Positions 40,111-47,908 of a stretch of 64,000 nucleotides of DNA are shown piece by piece. The notes below the pieces were generated by a model. The model was given only the letters and a program-made list of their open reading frames with translations, was not told the DNA's origin and searched no databases. Numbering within the stretch: the stretch's first letter is position 1; every line of letters starts with the position of its first letter. The DNA is from Rhodoferax ferrireducens (GTDB lineage Bacteria > Pseudomonadota > Gammaproteobacteria > Burkholderiales > Burkholderiaceae_C), in contig NZ_QEII01000256.1 of NCBI RefSeq assembly GCF_003347515.1, positions 62,001 to 126,000 of the forward strand. Reading direction: 5' to 3'. The translations under genes and the position numbers were made by a program.

Positions 40111-42085
40111 GCGCATTAAGCGCCTCTAGCAATTCCTCTTCCGAGCCGATTTTTCGCATCGGCGGCAATGCTGCCAGCAACCGTTTACCGTAGCCCATGA
40201 GGGCTAATCGGGTATCACAAACCACCAGCACACCACGATCGGATTCGCGCCGAATCAGTCGACCAGCTCCTTGCTTGAGGGCTATGGCGGCTTCGGGGAT
40301 AAAGTAACTGTTGAAAACGCTGCGGCCGGCAGCCTCCAGACGCTTGGTACGCGCCTCCACCAGCGGATCGTTTGGCGGCGGAAAAGGAAGCTTGTCAATA
40401 ACCAACAGTTGCAGCGTGTCTCCAGGCAAATCCACGCCTTCCCAAAAAGAAGCTGACGCCACCAGAATGCAACCGGAACCGCCGTCCCGGTTGCCAAGGC
40501 GAAAACGCGCTATCAGCTCGCGCTTCGGTTGCTCTCCCTGCACCAGAATTTCAAGAGCCCCAGAGTCTAAAAAATGCCGCTGCAATGCCTCGCTAACAGT
40601 GCGCAAAGCGCGCAGGGTTGTCGTCAGAACCAAGGTGCGGCCCCCAATCACCGGCGCGATTCGGGCCACAAGATCCGCCACCTCCGCGCTGTGGCGAGGG
40701 TCACTTGGCTTCGACAAATGCAGTGGCACGTACACGGCGGCTTGCGTGGAATAGTCAAACGGACTGCCCACTCGCAGAACTTCAGCGTCAGTCAGGCCAC
40801 AGGGCTCGGTAAACCACTTCAATTTGGCGTCGCTCCCCAAGGTGGCGGAAGTAAATATCCAGGACCGCTGCGCCCCATCTTCCTCTATCGGTTGGATGAG
40901 CCGCGTCCGGACTGTGTTCGCAATATCCAGCGGCGACTCAATCAGCCTTAGCTGCGCGCCAACATCGAGCCATCGCACTGAGTCAAGCGCACAAGATCCC
41001 GAGAAAAACTCCAGCCGCTCGATAAATGCGTTGACTCGCTCGCTCAAGCGCACCAGGTCAGGCGCGATTTCACTGACTGTATCGAGTGCCTGCATGGCTC
41101 GCGTACATGCCGCGTGAAGGTCATCCAACGCATCTGTCCACTCCGACGCATTCACCTGCTCCGGCGCCACGCCGACCCAGCGCAGCTTGGCACCGGGATC
41201 AATCTTGCCCACTACCATGCGCAAATCACGTGCGGCGTGCTCAGTATCAGACGCCAGTGTTTGCCAATCAACCAGTCCGCGGGCATGCAGCAGACCGCAG
41301 GCGAGCATATCGCGGGCAAAGTCGACGAGCTGCCCGGTGCTCAATTGCCTGCCGAGAAACTGCACGCCCGTTTCATTGAGCTGATGTGCCTCATCAAAAA
41401 TGACGGTCCGCACCGAAGGCAGCAACTCGGCCATGCCCGACTCGCGAACCGCCAAATCGGCAAAAAACAAATGATGGTTGATGACAACAACGTCGGCCGC
41501 CAACGCCTCCCGCCGGGCCTGGTTGACATGACAGGTCCGAAACTCGGGGCACTGCGAGCCCAGGCAATTGTCACGCGAAGAGGTAACCACTGGAATAACA
41601 GGCGAGCGCTCATCAAGCCCCGGTAGCTCCGCAAGGTCGCCCGTGCGCGTGACTTGCGCCCACTCCTCAATCTTCGCCAAAGTCCGCACCGTCACGCGAT
41701 CAGGAAGGTGCGCATGTTGCCGGGCTTCGTGCAGACGATGCAGGCACAAATAACTGCCACGGCCCTTGAGCAAAGCGATGCGCACCGGCAGACCCAATGC
41801 TTCGGTCAATTGCGGCAGGTCCCGGCCAAACAACTGATCTTGCAGGGTCTTGGTTGCCGTTGAAAGCAATACACGTGCGCCACTTAACAAAGCGGGCACA
41901 AGATATGAATATGTCTTGCCAATGCCCGTCCCCGCCTCCACCACCAGCACCCCACCCTCATCAATGACACGTGCAATCGCCGTTGCCATCTCGGTTTGTC
42001 CTTCCCGGGGTGCGAACTCCTCCACCGTGCGCGACAACAAACCGCCCGGCGCGAAAGTTTCGCGAACTAGATCCTGCAAGCTCAT
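40073..42085 (-). CDS. dinG: ATP-dependent helicase DinG/YoaA type
   Basis: XPD-like superfamily 2 DNA helicase. Walker A is VVEAGTGIGKTYSYL (about residues 46-60), the DEAH box is in VIFDEAHQLNE, and a 4Fe-4S cluster is expected from four cysteines (YLCLHRL near 112, CLGSQCPEFRTC near 168-180). The C-terminal motor shows ASFWEGVDLPGD and QGAGRLIRRESDRG. 670 residues fits YoaA/DinG. Convergent with bamD with a 38-bp tail overlap. The DUF465 gene lies 3 bp upstream. Confidence 0.92.
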   Translation of the reverse strand: MSLQDLVRETFAPGGLLSRTVEEFAPREGQTEMATAIARVIDEGGVLVVEAGTGIGKTYSYLVPALLSGARVLLSTATKTLQDQLFGRDLPQLTEALGLPVRIALLKGRGSYLCLHRLHEARQHAHLPDRVTVRTLAKIEEWAQVTRTGDLAELPGLDERSPVIPVVTSSRDNCLGSQCPEFRTCHVNQARREALAADVVVINHHLFFADLAVRESGMAELLPSVRTVIFDEAHQLNETGVQFLGRQLSTGQLVDFARDMLACGLLHARGLVDWQTLASDTEHAARDLRMVVGKIDPGAKLRWVGVAPEQVNASEWTDALDDLHAACTRAMQALDTVSEIAPDLVRLSERVNAFIERLEFFSGSCALDSVRWLDVGAQLRLIESPLDIANTVRTRLIQPIEEDGAQRSWIFTSATLGSDAKLKWFTEPCGLTDAEVLRVGSPFDYSTQAAVYVPLHLSKPSDPRHSAEVADLVARIAPVIGGRTLVLTTTLRALRTVSEALQRHFLDSGALEILVQGEQPKRELIARFRLGNRDGGSGCILVASASFWEGVDLPGDTLQLLVIDKLPFPPPNDPLVEARTKRLEAAGRSVFNSYFIPEAAIALKQGAGRLIRRESDRGVLVVCDTRLALMGYGKRLLAALPPMRKIGSEEELLEALNALTRPSTTDPCWL

Positions 42086-42088
42086 TCG

Positions 42089-42292
42089 TCAAGCAGGCTC
42101 GTCAGGCGTCAGAATCCGCTCAATTCGCGTCATTTCGTCGCGCAAGCCCAGCCGCCGTTTCTTGAGCCGCCGCATCAAAAGCTCATCCAGCGGATTCTGA
42201 TCATTTGCGCGGTCGATCATGGCATCAAGATCGCCATGCTCGATGCGCAGCTCAATCAGTCGACGTTCGGGAGAATGCAGGTTGGATTCCAA
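42089..42292 (-). CDS. DUF465 (YdcH family) small protein
   Basis: 67-residue charged protein with the family pattern RRLIELRIEHGDLDAMIDRANDQ...LDELLMRRLKKRRLGLRDEMTRIERIL, which forms a helical hairpin. YdcH-like proteins have no firm function. The start is TTG at 42292 with no ATG nearby. Tight linkage (3 bp) to dinG suggests cotranscription. Confidence 0.8.
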   Translation of the reverse strand: MESNLHSPERRLIELRIEHGDLDAMIDRANDQNPLDELLMRRLKKRRLGLRDEMTRIERILTPDEPA

Positions 42293-42405
42293 AATATCAG
42301 GGTGAAAGAAACACGAATCTATCGCGCTTGGTTAAGTCATGAGTTGGTTCGATAATACGACTTTCAAACGCATTTATCGGGGTCTAGGCTTTTAAGCTGT
42401 CCATC

Positions 42406-43167
42406 ATGTCCAAAGGCTACCGACTCACCGCATCAACGGGCATCCACAAGGGTGATCGTGATTACCAGCAAGATCAGGTCATATTGTTAAGCCACGCCCG
42501 CGTCACTGGATGCGTGTTGGCTGTGCTTGCCGACGGCATGGGCGGGCGCAGTGGTGGGCGAAAAGCCTCCGATCAGGTCATGATGACCGCCAAGCAGTTG
42601 TTTGAGCGCTACTCTCCAGAGACCGACGACACACCGGCCGCGCTGATGCAGCTGGTCCAGGAAGCGCACACGGTCATCAAATTGACTGCTATTTCATCGG
42701 AGGAAGAGCCCCACAGCACGGTGGCGGCATTCTTGATCAATCCTGGGGGCGATTGCTACTGGGCGCATGCAGGTGACTCACGAATTTATCACTACCATGG
42801 CAGCAAATTCATCAAGCGAACGATGGATCACTCCTACGTTCAGGTGCTGGTCAACCGCGGCGAGATCACCGAGGAACAGGCCAGCAACCATCCCCAGTCC
42901 AATATTCTCATGGGCTGCCTGGGAACAGAAAGCGATCCTCCGGTGGATATCCACTTCATCCCCAAACTGCGCGCCGGTGACGTTTTGATGGCCTGCAGTG
43001 ATGGCGTCTGGCACTACTTCAATACTGCGGAAATCGGATCCATCCTTTCCAGCCTGTCAGCCCGGGAAGCAACCGAATTCTTGATAGAAAAAGCCCGGTC
43101 CCGAGGCCATGGCGGAGGTGACAACCTGTCCCTGGTGGTGGTCAAGCTGGAGCCGCTCGGCTCGTAA
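42406..43167 (+). CDS. PP2C-family serine/threonine protein phosphatase
   Basis: Metal-dependent phosphatase (253 aa). The metal-binding Asp residues are in VLADGMGGRSGG (D43), WAHAGDSRIYHY (near 124), ACSDGVWHYF (near 198) and HGGGDNLSLVVVKL (near 240). KGDRDYQQDQ takes the place of the usual RxxNQD motif. In bacteria such phosphatases oppose Hanks-type kinases or act on anti-sigma factor circuits; no kinase or FHA gene is adjacent here, so the target is unknown. Confidence 0.9.
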   Translation: MSKGYRLTASTGIHKGDRDYQQDQVILLSHARVTGCVLAVLADGMGGRSGGRKASDQVMMTAKQLFERYSPETDDTPAALMQLVQEAHTVIKLTAISSEEEPHSTVAAFLINPGGDCYWAHAGDSRIYHYHGSKFIKRTMDHSYVQVLVNRGEITEEQASNHPQSNILMGCLGTESDPPVDIHFIPKLRAGDVLMACSDGVWHYFNTAEIGSILSSLSAREATEFLIEKARSRGHGGGDNLSLVVVKLEPLGS

Positions 43168-43214
43168 TTCGGTTCCCAATGACAGTCTGGGCCAGACGCC
43201 TGAACGAACTGGCC

Positions 43215-43841
43215 TCAGGGCTCCACAGGCAATGGTTTTGACGAGGTTCCGGATTTCTCGCTATTGCTCTTTTCCCGACTGGCCCGGTGCTCTTGCGCCT
43301 CCTTCAGTTTGTCGTTGTATTGCTTTTGTTCTTCGGCAAGCGCTTCCTTTGAACGCCCCGGCTCAATAGTTTTCTTTGCGCCCACCCGACCTGGCGTCGC
43401 GGGACCGGATGCGGCAGTTTTCTGTCTGGCGCGCTCCTCCCGCTCTTGCCGCGCCTCGCGGGCTTCACGGCGTCGGGCAGCCTCTTCTTCCATCTGTTGG
43501 GCTGAGGACTTTTCCTTGATACGTTCAAGCTGCTCCTGCGTCTTTCGCTTGCGCTCAGCGTCGTTGAGCGCAAGCTCCTGCTGGCGAAGCTTGCCAAGCA
43601 CTTCGCGCCGTTGCGCGCGCGCTTTGCGCAGACAATCGGACACCGCAAACCGTGCATAACAGGCCGCTTCGTCGGACTGATAACGCGCCGCCTCGCGCGC
43701 CCGCTCAGCCTGAATACGGCTACGCTCACCTTCGCTATCTACTGCAGCAGACGGGACGATGCCAGTGCCAGCGTCTGTTGGTTGAGACCACGCCGTAGCG
43801 GTGATCAGAAACAGCGCCAACGTTAAAAATAGTCTCTTCAT
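43215..43841 (-). CDS. Exported, highly charged coiled-coil-like hypothetical protein
   Basis: 208 residues with a signal peptide (MKRLFLTLALFLITATAWSQ). The mature part is rich in Arg, Glu, Lys and Gln, e.g. ERAREAARYQSDEAACYARF and EEEAARRREAREARQEREER, and is probably helical. Two cysteines (ACYARFAVSDCLRKAR) lie near residue 65-73 and could form a disulfide. No known domain was recognised. Its ATG overlaps the zapE stop by 4 bp, so it is cotranslated with this cell-division ATPase; whether that is functional is not known. Confidence 0.72.
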   Translation of the reverse strand: MKRLFLTLALFLITATAWSQPTDAGTGIVPSAAVDSEGERSRIQAERAREAARYQSDEAACYARFAVSDCLRKARAQRREVLGKLRQQELALNDAERKRKTQEQLERIKEKSSAQQMEEEAARRREAREARQEREERARQKTAASGPATPGRVGAKKTIEPGRSKEALAEEQKQYNDKLKEAQEHRASREKSNSEKSGTSSKPLPVEP

Positions 43842-44947
43842 GTCAAACTTGTGTCAACGACACGACGCTCCAAAGCCAAAAACTCGCTGGATTGCATTTC
43901 ATTCAAGCGAGACACTGTACGCGGAAACTCGTGGGCCAGGGGGCCTTCGGTGTACAAACCTTCCGGTGGCACTGCCGCTGACATGATCAACTTGACACGC
44001 CGGTCGTAAAGCACATCCACCAGCCAGGTAAAGCGACGCGCTTCCGACGCCATGCGCACCGGCATGTGGGGCACATCACTCAACAACACGGTATGAAATT
44101 GCGATGCAATCTCCAGGTAATCGTTTTGCGAGCGGGGCCCACCGCACAGCGTTTTGAAGTCAAACCAGACCAAGCCACCGGCCTTTCGGCGGGCTTGAAT
44201 CGTACGAGCTTCGATATGCAAAGTCGGGTCTTCATCCTGCGTTTCTGCCAGACGGTCAAATGCATCACGCATAGCCACGTCTGCCTCGGCACCGAGCGGG
44301 ACGTGGTAGAGCTTAAGTTGCTCCAGCGTACGGCGGCGGTAGTCGGTACCGTTGTCCACGTTGACGACCTGGAGTTTTTCGTTCAGCAAGGCAATCGCGG
44401 GCAAAATACGGTCACGATGCAGCCCGTTGGGATACAGCTCATCCGGTTTGAAGTTCGATGTCGCAACAAAGCCCACCCCGTTGTCAAACAGGGCTGCCAA
44501 CAAGCGATGAAGAATCATGGCGTCCGTGATGTCGGCAATGTGAAACTCATCAAAACAGATCAAACGGTATTTTTTCGCAATGCGTTTGGCCAGCACATCG
44601 AGCGGATTGACGGTCCCCTGCAGGCCCGCCAGCTCGCGATGGACTTCGCGCATGAACTCATGAAAATGAAGACGGGTTTTCCGCTTCAAGGGGACCGCAC
44701 CAAAAAAGCAATCCATCAAGAAGCTTTTGCCCCGCCCGACCCCACCATACATGTAAACACCGCGTGGAATGTCGGGACGGTTGATCAGCTTCTTGAAAGA
44801 GTTGGAGCGTTTTTCCTTGAAATGTGCCCACGCCCGAGCGCACACCTCCAAGGCATCCACAGCGCGCAGTTGCGCGGGATCTGCGATGTACCCACGGGCG
44901 ACGAGCTCGGCTTGATAAGCTGCTTTGACGCGCAAAGAGTGAACCAA
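43838..44947 (-). CDS. zapE: Cell division protein ZapE (AFG1-like ATPase)
   Basis: P-loop ATPase that joins the Z-ring late in constriction in E. coli. Walker A is MYGGVGRGKSFLMDCFF (about residues 67-82), Walker B is RLICFDEFHIADITDAM, and sensor region TSNFKPDELYPNGL follows. Length 369 fits. No ATG is available: an in-frame stop lies five codons upstream of TTG 44947 and the first ATG is internal. A dispersed repeat ends just next to this start. Downstream of sucA-sucB-lpdA on the same strand, a linkage I recall from other Burkholderiales. Confidence 0.92.
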   Translation of the reverse strand: MVHSLRVKAAYQAELVARGYIADPAQLRAVDALEVCARAWAHFKEKRSNSFKKLINRPDIPRGVYMYGGVGRGKSFLMDCFFGAVPLKRKTRLHFHEFMREVHRELAGLQGTVNPLDVLAKRIAKKYRLICFDEFHIADITDAMILHRLLAALFDNGVGFVATSNFKPDELYPNGLHRDRILPAIALLNEKLQVVNVDNGTDYRRRTLEQLKLYHVPLGAEADVAMRDAFDRLAETQDEDPTLHIEARTIQARRKAGGLVWFDFKTLCGGPRSQNDYLEIASQFHTVLLSDVPHMPVRMASEARRFTWLVDVLYDRRVKLIMSAAVPPEGLYTEGPLAHEFPRTVSRLNEMQSSEFLALERRVVDTSLT

Positions 44948-44950
44948 AAT

Positions 44951-45005
44951 TGCTATAAATTAAATAGCTGCTTGCGCATACTGCACGTGCGCAAACGGCA
45001 TTTTT
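44951..45005 (+). repeat. TAGC-type dispersed repeat between lpdA and zapE
   Basis: Reads ATTGCTATAAATTAAATAGC, then TGCTTGCGCATACTGC. The right part ACGTGCGCAAACGG has diverged from GGGCTA. It fills the whole gap and touches the zapE start codon region. Confidence 0.75.
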
Positions 45006-45013
45006 TATATAAA

Positions 45014-46441
45014 TTAGAAGTTCAGCGTGCGCTTGTCCACTGCCAGCGCGGCTTCCTTGGTCGCCTCGCTCAGGGACGGATGCGCATGGCAAATACGGGC
45101 GATATCTTCGCTGCTGGCCCGGAACTCCATCGCCACCACACACTCGGCAATCAATTCGCTGGCCATGGGGCCGACGATGTGCACACCGAGAATTTCGTCC
45201 GTGGTCGCATCGGCCAGCATTTTGACCATGCCGGTCGTATCGCCCAATGCGCGCGCGCGTCCATTCGCCAGAAACGGGAAGGTACCGGCCTTGAAAGCCA
45301 CGCCATCGGCCTTGAGCTGCTGCTCGGTGCGGCCCACCCAGGCGATTTCGGGGTTGGTGTATATCACCCAGGGGATGGTATTGAAGTTGACATGACCATG
45401 CTGACCGGCAATGCGCTCAGCCACGGCAACGCCTTCTTCCTCAGCCTTGTGCGCCAGCATCGGGCCGCGCACCACGTCGCCAACCGCCCACACACCCGGC
45501 AAGCTGGTGCGGCACTGATCGTCCACGACAATCGCGCCACGTTCGTCGAGCGCCAGGCCCACCGCTTCGGCGTTCAGGCCAATGGTGTTGGGCACGCGGC
45601 CAATCGAGACGATCAGCTTGTCCACTTCCAGCGTTTGGGCTTCGCCCTTGGCATTGGTCCAGGCGACGCTCACGCCCTTCTTGCTCTTCTTGATCTCGCC
45701 GACAGTGACGCCGAGTTCAACTTTGAGTCCTTGTTTGACGAAGGCTTTGCTTGCTTCCTTGGCAATCTGATCATCCACCACGCTCAAAAGGGTAGGCAAG
45801 CCTTCCAGAATAGTGACTTCAGAACCCAGACGACGCCAGACGGAACCCATCTCAAGTCCGATGACGCCAGAGCCAATCAGGCCCAGTTTCTTTGGCAGTG
45901 TGCCGATGCGCAGCGCACCGTCATTGGAAAGAATGGTTTCCTCATCAAACGCCGTGCCGGGCAAGGCCCGGGCATTTGACCCGGTGGCCACGATGATTTG
46001 CTTGCCCACCAGCGATTCTTCGGCCGCACCGGCCACCTTGAGCTCGTAGCCGCCCTCGACCGCTTTCACAAAGGAGGCGCGGCCGTGGAAGAAGGCAACC
46101 TTGTTTTTCTTGAGCAGGTACTGGATACCGTCGTTGTTCTGCTTGACCACAGAATCCTTGCGCGCCACCATTTTGGCCACATCCATGGTCACACTCTTCA
46201 CTTCAATGCCGTGGTCGGCAAAGTGATGGTTGGCATGGTCAAAGTGCTCGGAGGACTGCAGCAGCGCCTTGCTCGGGATGCAACCCACGTTGGTGCAGGT
46301 GCCGCCCAGGGCCGGACCGCCCTTGCTGTTTTTCCATTCGTCGATGCAGGCAACGTTCATACCCAGTTGCGCCGCACGAATGGCCGCGATATAGCCCCCA
46401 GGGCCACCGCCGATGACGATCACGTCGAATTGTTTGCTCAT
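45014..46441 (-). CDS. lpdA: Dihydrolipoyl dehydrogenase (E3)
   Basis: FAD enzyme that reoxidises the lipoyl arm of 2-oxoacid dehydrogenases. FAD site GGGPGGYIAAIRAAQLG (residues 11-27), redox cysteines C49 and C54 in GGTCTNVGCIPSK, NAD site GSGVIGLEMGSVW, and the C-terminal HAHPSLSEATKEAAL with the catalytic His-Glu. Third gene of sucA-sucB-lpdA, so it serves the 2-oxoglutarate dehydrogenase complex. 475 residues is normal. Confidence 0.96.
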   Translation of the reverse strand: MSKQFDVIVIGGGPGGYIAAIRAAQLGMNVACIDEWKNSKGGPALGGTCTNVGCIPSKALLQSSEHFDHANHHFADHGIEVKSVTMDVAKMVARKDSVVKQNNDGIQYLLKKNKVAFFHGRASFVKAVEGGYELKVAGAAEESLVGKQIIVATGSNARALPGTAFDEETILSNDGALRIGTLPKKLGLIGSGVIGLEMGSVWRRLGSEVTILEGLPTLLSVVDDQIAKEASKAFVKQGLKVELGVTVGEIKKSKKGVSVAWTNAKGEAQTLEVDKLIVSIGRVPNTIGLNAEAVGLALDERGAIVVDDQCRTSLPGVWAVGDVVRGPMLAHKAEEEGVAVAERIAGQHGHVNFNTIPWVIYTNPEIAWVGRTEQQLKADGVAFKAGTFPFLANGRARALGDTTGMVKMLADATTDEILGVHIVGPMASELIAECVVAMEFRASSEDIARICHAHPSLSEATKEAALAVDKRTLNF

Positions 46442-46530
46442 GAGAATTCCAGTAAATTAGTTGCAGAAAAACCCACCGATGCGATGGACCCGGAGTCCGT
46501 CCACATGGGTGGGTCTGTCAGGCGTGGCTG

Positions 46531-47787
46531 TTAGATGTCAAACAGCAGGCGGGCCGGATCTTCCAGCGCTTCCTTCATGGCGACCAGGCCCAGCACGGCT
46601 TCGCGGCCGTCGATGATGCGGTGGTCATAGCTCATGGCGAGGTAGTTGATGGGTTGCACCACCACTTGCCCGTTGACCACCATGGCGCGGTCCTTCGTCG
46701 CATGCACGCCCAGAATGGCCGACTGTGGCGGGTTGATGATGGGTGTCGACAGCATGGAACCAAAGGTGCCGCCATTGCTGATGGAGAAGGTACCGCCGGT
46801 CATTTCTTCCATGCTCATCTTGCCGTCACGCGCCTTGGCGCCATACTCGGCAATCTTCTTCTCGATCTCGGCAAAGCTCATCTGGTCCGCATTACGCAGA
46901 ATCGGCACCACCAGGCCGCGGGGCGAGCCCACTGCAATACCGATGTCAAAGTAGCCGTGGTAGACGATATCGGTGCCGTCGACTGAGGCGTTGAGCATCG
47001 GGAACTTCTTGAGGGCATGAACCGCAGCCTTGACGAAAAAGCTCATGAAGCCGATCTTGACGCCATGTTCTTTCTCGAACTTCTCCTGGAAGCGCTTGCG
47101 CATTTCCATCACCGGGCCCATGTTGACTTCATTGAAGGTGGTCAAAATGGCATTGGTGGACTGCGACTGCAAGAGACGCTCCGCCACGCGGGCGCGCAAA
47201 CGACTCATGGGCACACGTTGCTCGGGGCGCTCGCCCAGGGAGACGACAGGCCCGGCCACTTGAGGCAATAAAGCGGTTGTAGCCCTTGCCGGCATTGCGG
47301 GAGCAGCTACCACTTTGGGAGCAGATCCGGAAGCAACCGCACCCAGCACGTCACCCTTGGTCACCCGACCATCTTTGCCGGTACCGGGCACTGAGCCGGC
47401 GGCAAGCTGGTTGTCCGCCATCAGTTTGGCCGCCGCGGGCATCGGCACCCCGGCCATCGAGCTCCCTGCGGTCGCGGCCGCAGCCGGCGCAGACGTCATC
47501 ACGGCAACAGAGGCTGGCACGGCAGCCGCCGCTGTCCCGGCCTTGGCTTCGGTGTCGATTCTGGCAATCAACTGTTCGGCGGCCACGGTGGCACCGTCTC
47601 CCACCACCAATTCGACCAGCACACCGGCGGCGGGAGCTGGCACTTCCAACACGACTTTGTCGGTTTCGATCTCGATCAGGATTTCATCGATCGCGACGGC
47701 TTCACCGACCTTCTTTTTCCATTGCAGCATGGTGGCCTCAGCCACGGATTCCGACAACTGCGGAACTTTCACTTCTACGATAGCCAT
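46531..47787 (-). CDS. sucB: Dihydrolipoyllysine succinyltransferase (E2 of 2-oxoglutarate dehydrogenase)
   Basis: Core of the 2-oxoglutarate dehydrogenase complex. Lipoyl domain with the modified lysine K44 in [11 protein letters not shown], an Ala/Pro-rich linker, the peripheral subunit-binding domain ([29 protein letters not shown]), a second linker, and the catalytic domain with [13 protein letters not shown] (catalytic His). The start is ATG 47787 ([13 protein letters not shown]); the frame is open further upstream but unconserved. The second linker ([19 protein letters not shown]) coincides with a probable repeat copy. Confidence 0.96.
   Translation of the reverse strand: MAIVEVKVPQLSESVAEATMLQWKKKVGEAVAIDEILIEIETDKVVLEVPAPAAGVLVELVVGDGATVAAEQLIARIDTEAKAGTAAAAVPASVAVMTSAPAAAATAGSSMAGVPMPAAAKLMADNQLAAGSVPGTGKDGRVTKGDVLGAVASGSAPKVVAAPAMPARATTALLPQVAGPVVSLGERPEQRVPMSRLRARVAERLLQSQSTNAILTTFNEVNMGPVMEMRKRFQEKFEKEHGVKIGFMSFFVKAAVHALKKFPMLNASVDGTDIVYHGYFDIGIAVGSPRGLVVPILRNADQMSFAEIEKKIAEYGAKARDGKMSMEEMTGGTFSISNGGTFGSMLSTPIINPPQSAILGVHATKDRAMVVNGQVVVQPINYLAMSYDHRIIDGREAVLGLVAMKEALEDPARLLFDI
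47266..47310 (-). repeat. Probable TAGC-type repeat copy in frame in the sucB linker
   Basis: Minus-strand reading GTAGCTGCTCCCGCAATGCC, then AAGGGCTACAACCGCTTTATT. Its right half matches the copy at 19999-20045 (GAGGGCTACAGCCTTATTT). It lies in a flexible Ala/Pro linker. Confidence 0.45.
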
Positions 47788-47815
47788 ATCAATTCTTTCG
47801 GTATATTTTTTCGAA

Positions 47816-47890
47816 GTTTGCGGGACGGGCTTCAGCACTGTCCCCAACTTGCTTTTGAGGGTTTGCGGAACAGGCCTTCAGCGCTGTCCC
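47816..47890. repeat. Two imperfect 30-bp direct repeats, each a hairpin, between sucA and sucB
   Basis: Copy 1 (47816-47845) begins GTTTGCGGGACGGGCTTCAG and ends CACTGTCCCC; copy 2 (47861-47890) begins GTTTGCGGAACAGGCCTTCA and ends GCGCTGTCCC. Each has a stem of GGGAC/GTCCC or GGAACAG/CTGTCCC type. They occupy most of the 121-bp spacer and would be in the sucA-sucB transcript. Confidence 0.65.
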
Positions 47891-47908
47891 GCCACTGATT
47901 CAATAAAA

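Noticed and set aside
44066..45979. Long open frame (637 codons) on the plus strand
   Set aside because: It is antisense to zapE and lpdA, both full of known motifs; its translation is His/Gln/Arg-rich with no family resemblance, as expected for a shadow frame in GC-rich DNA.
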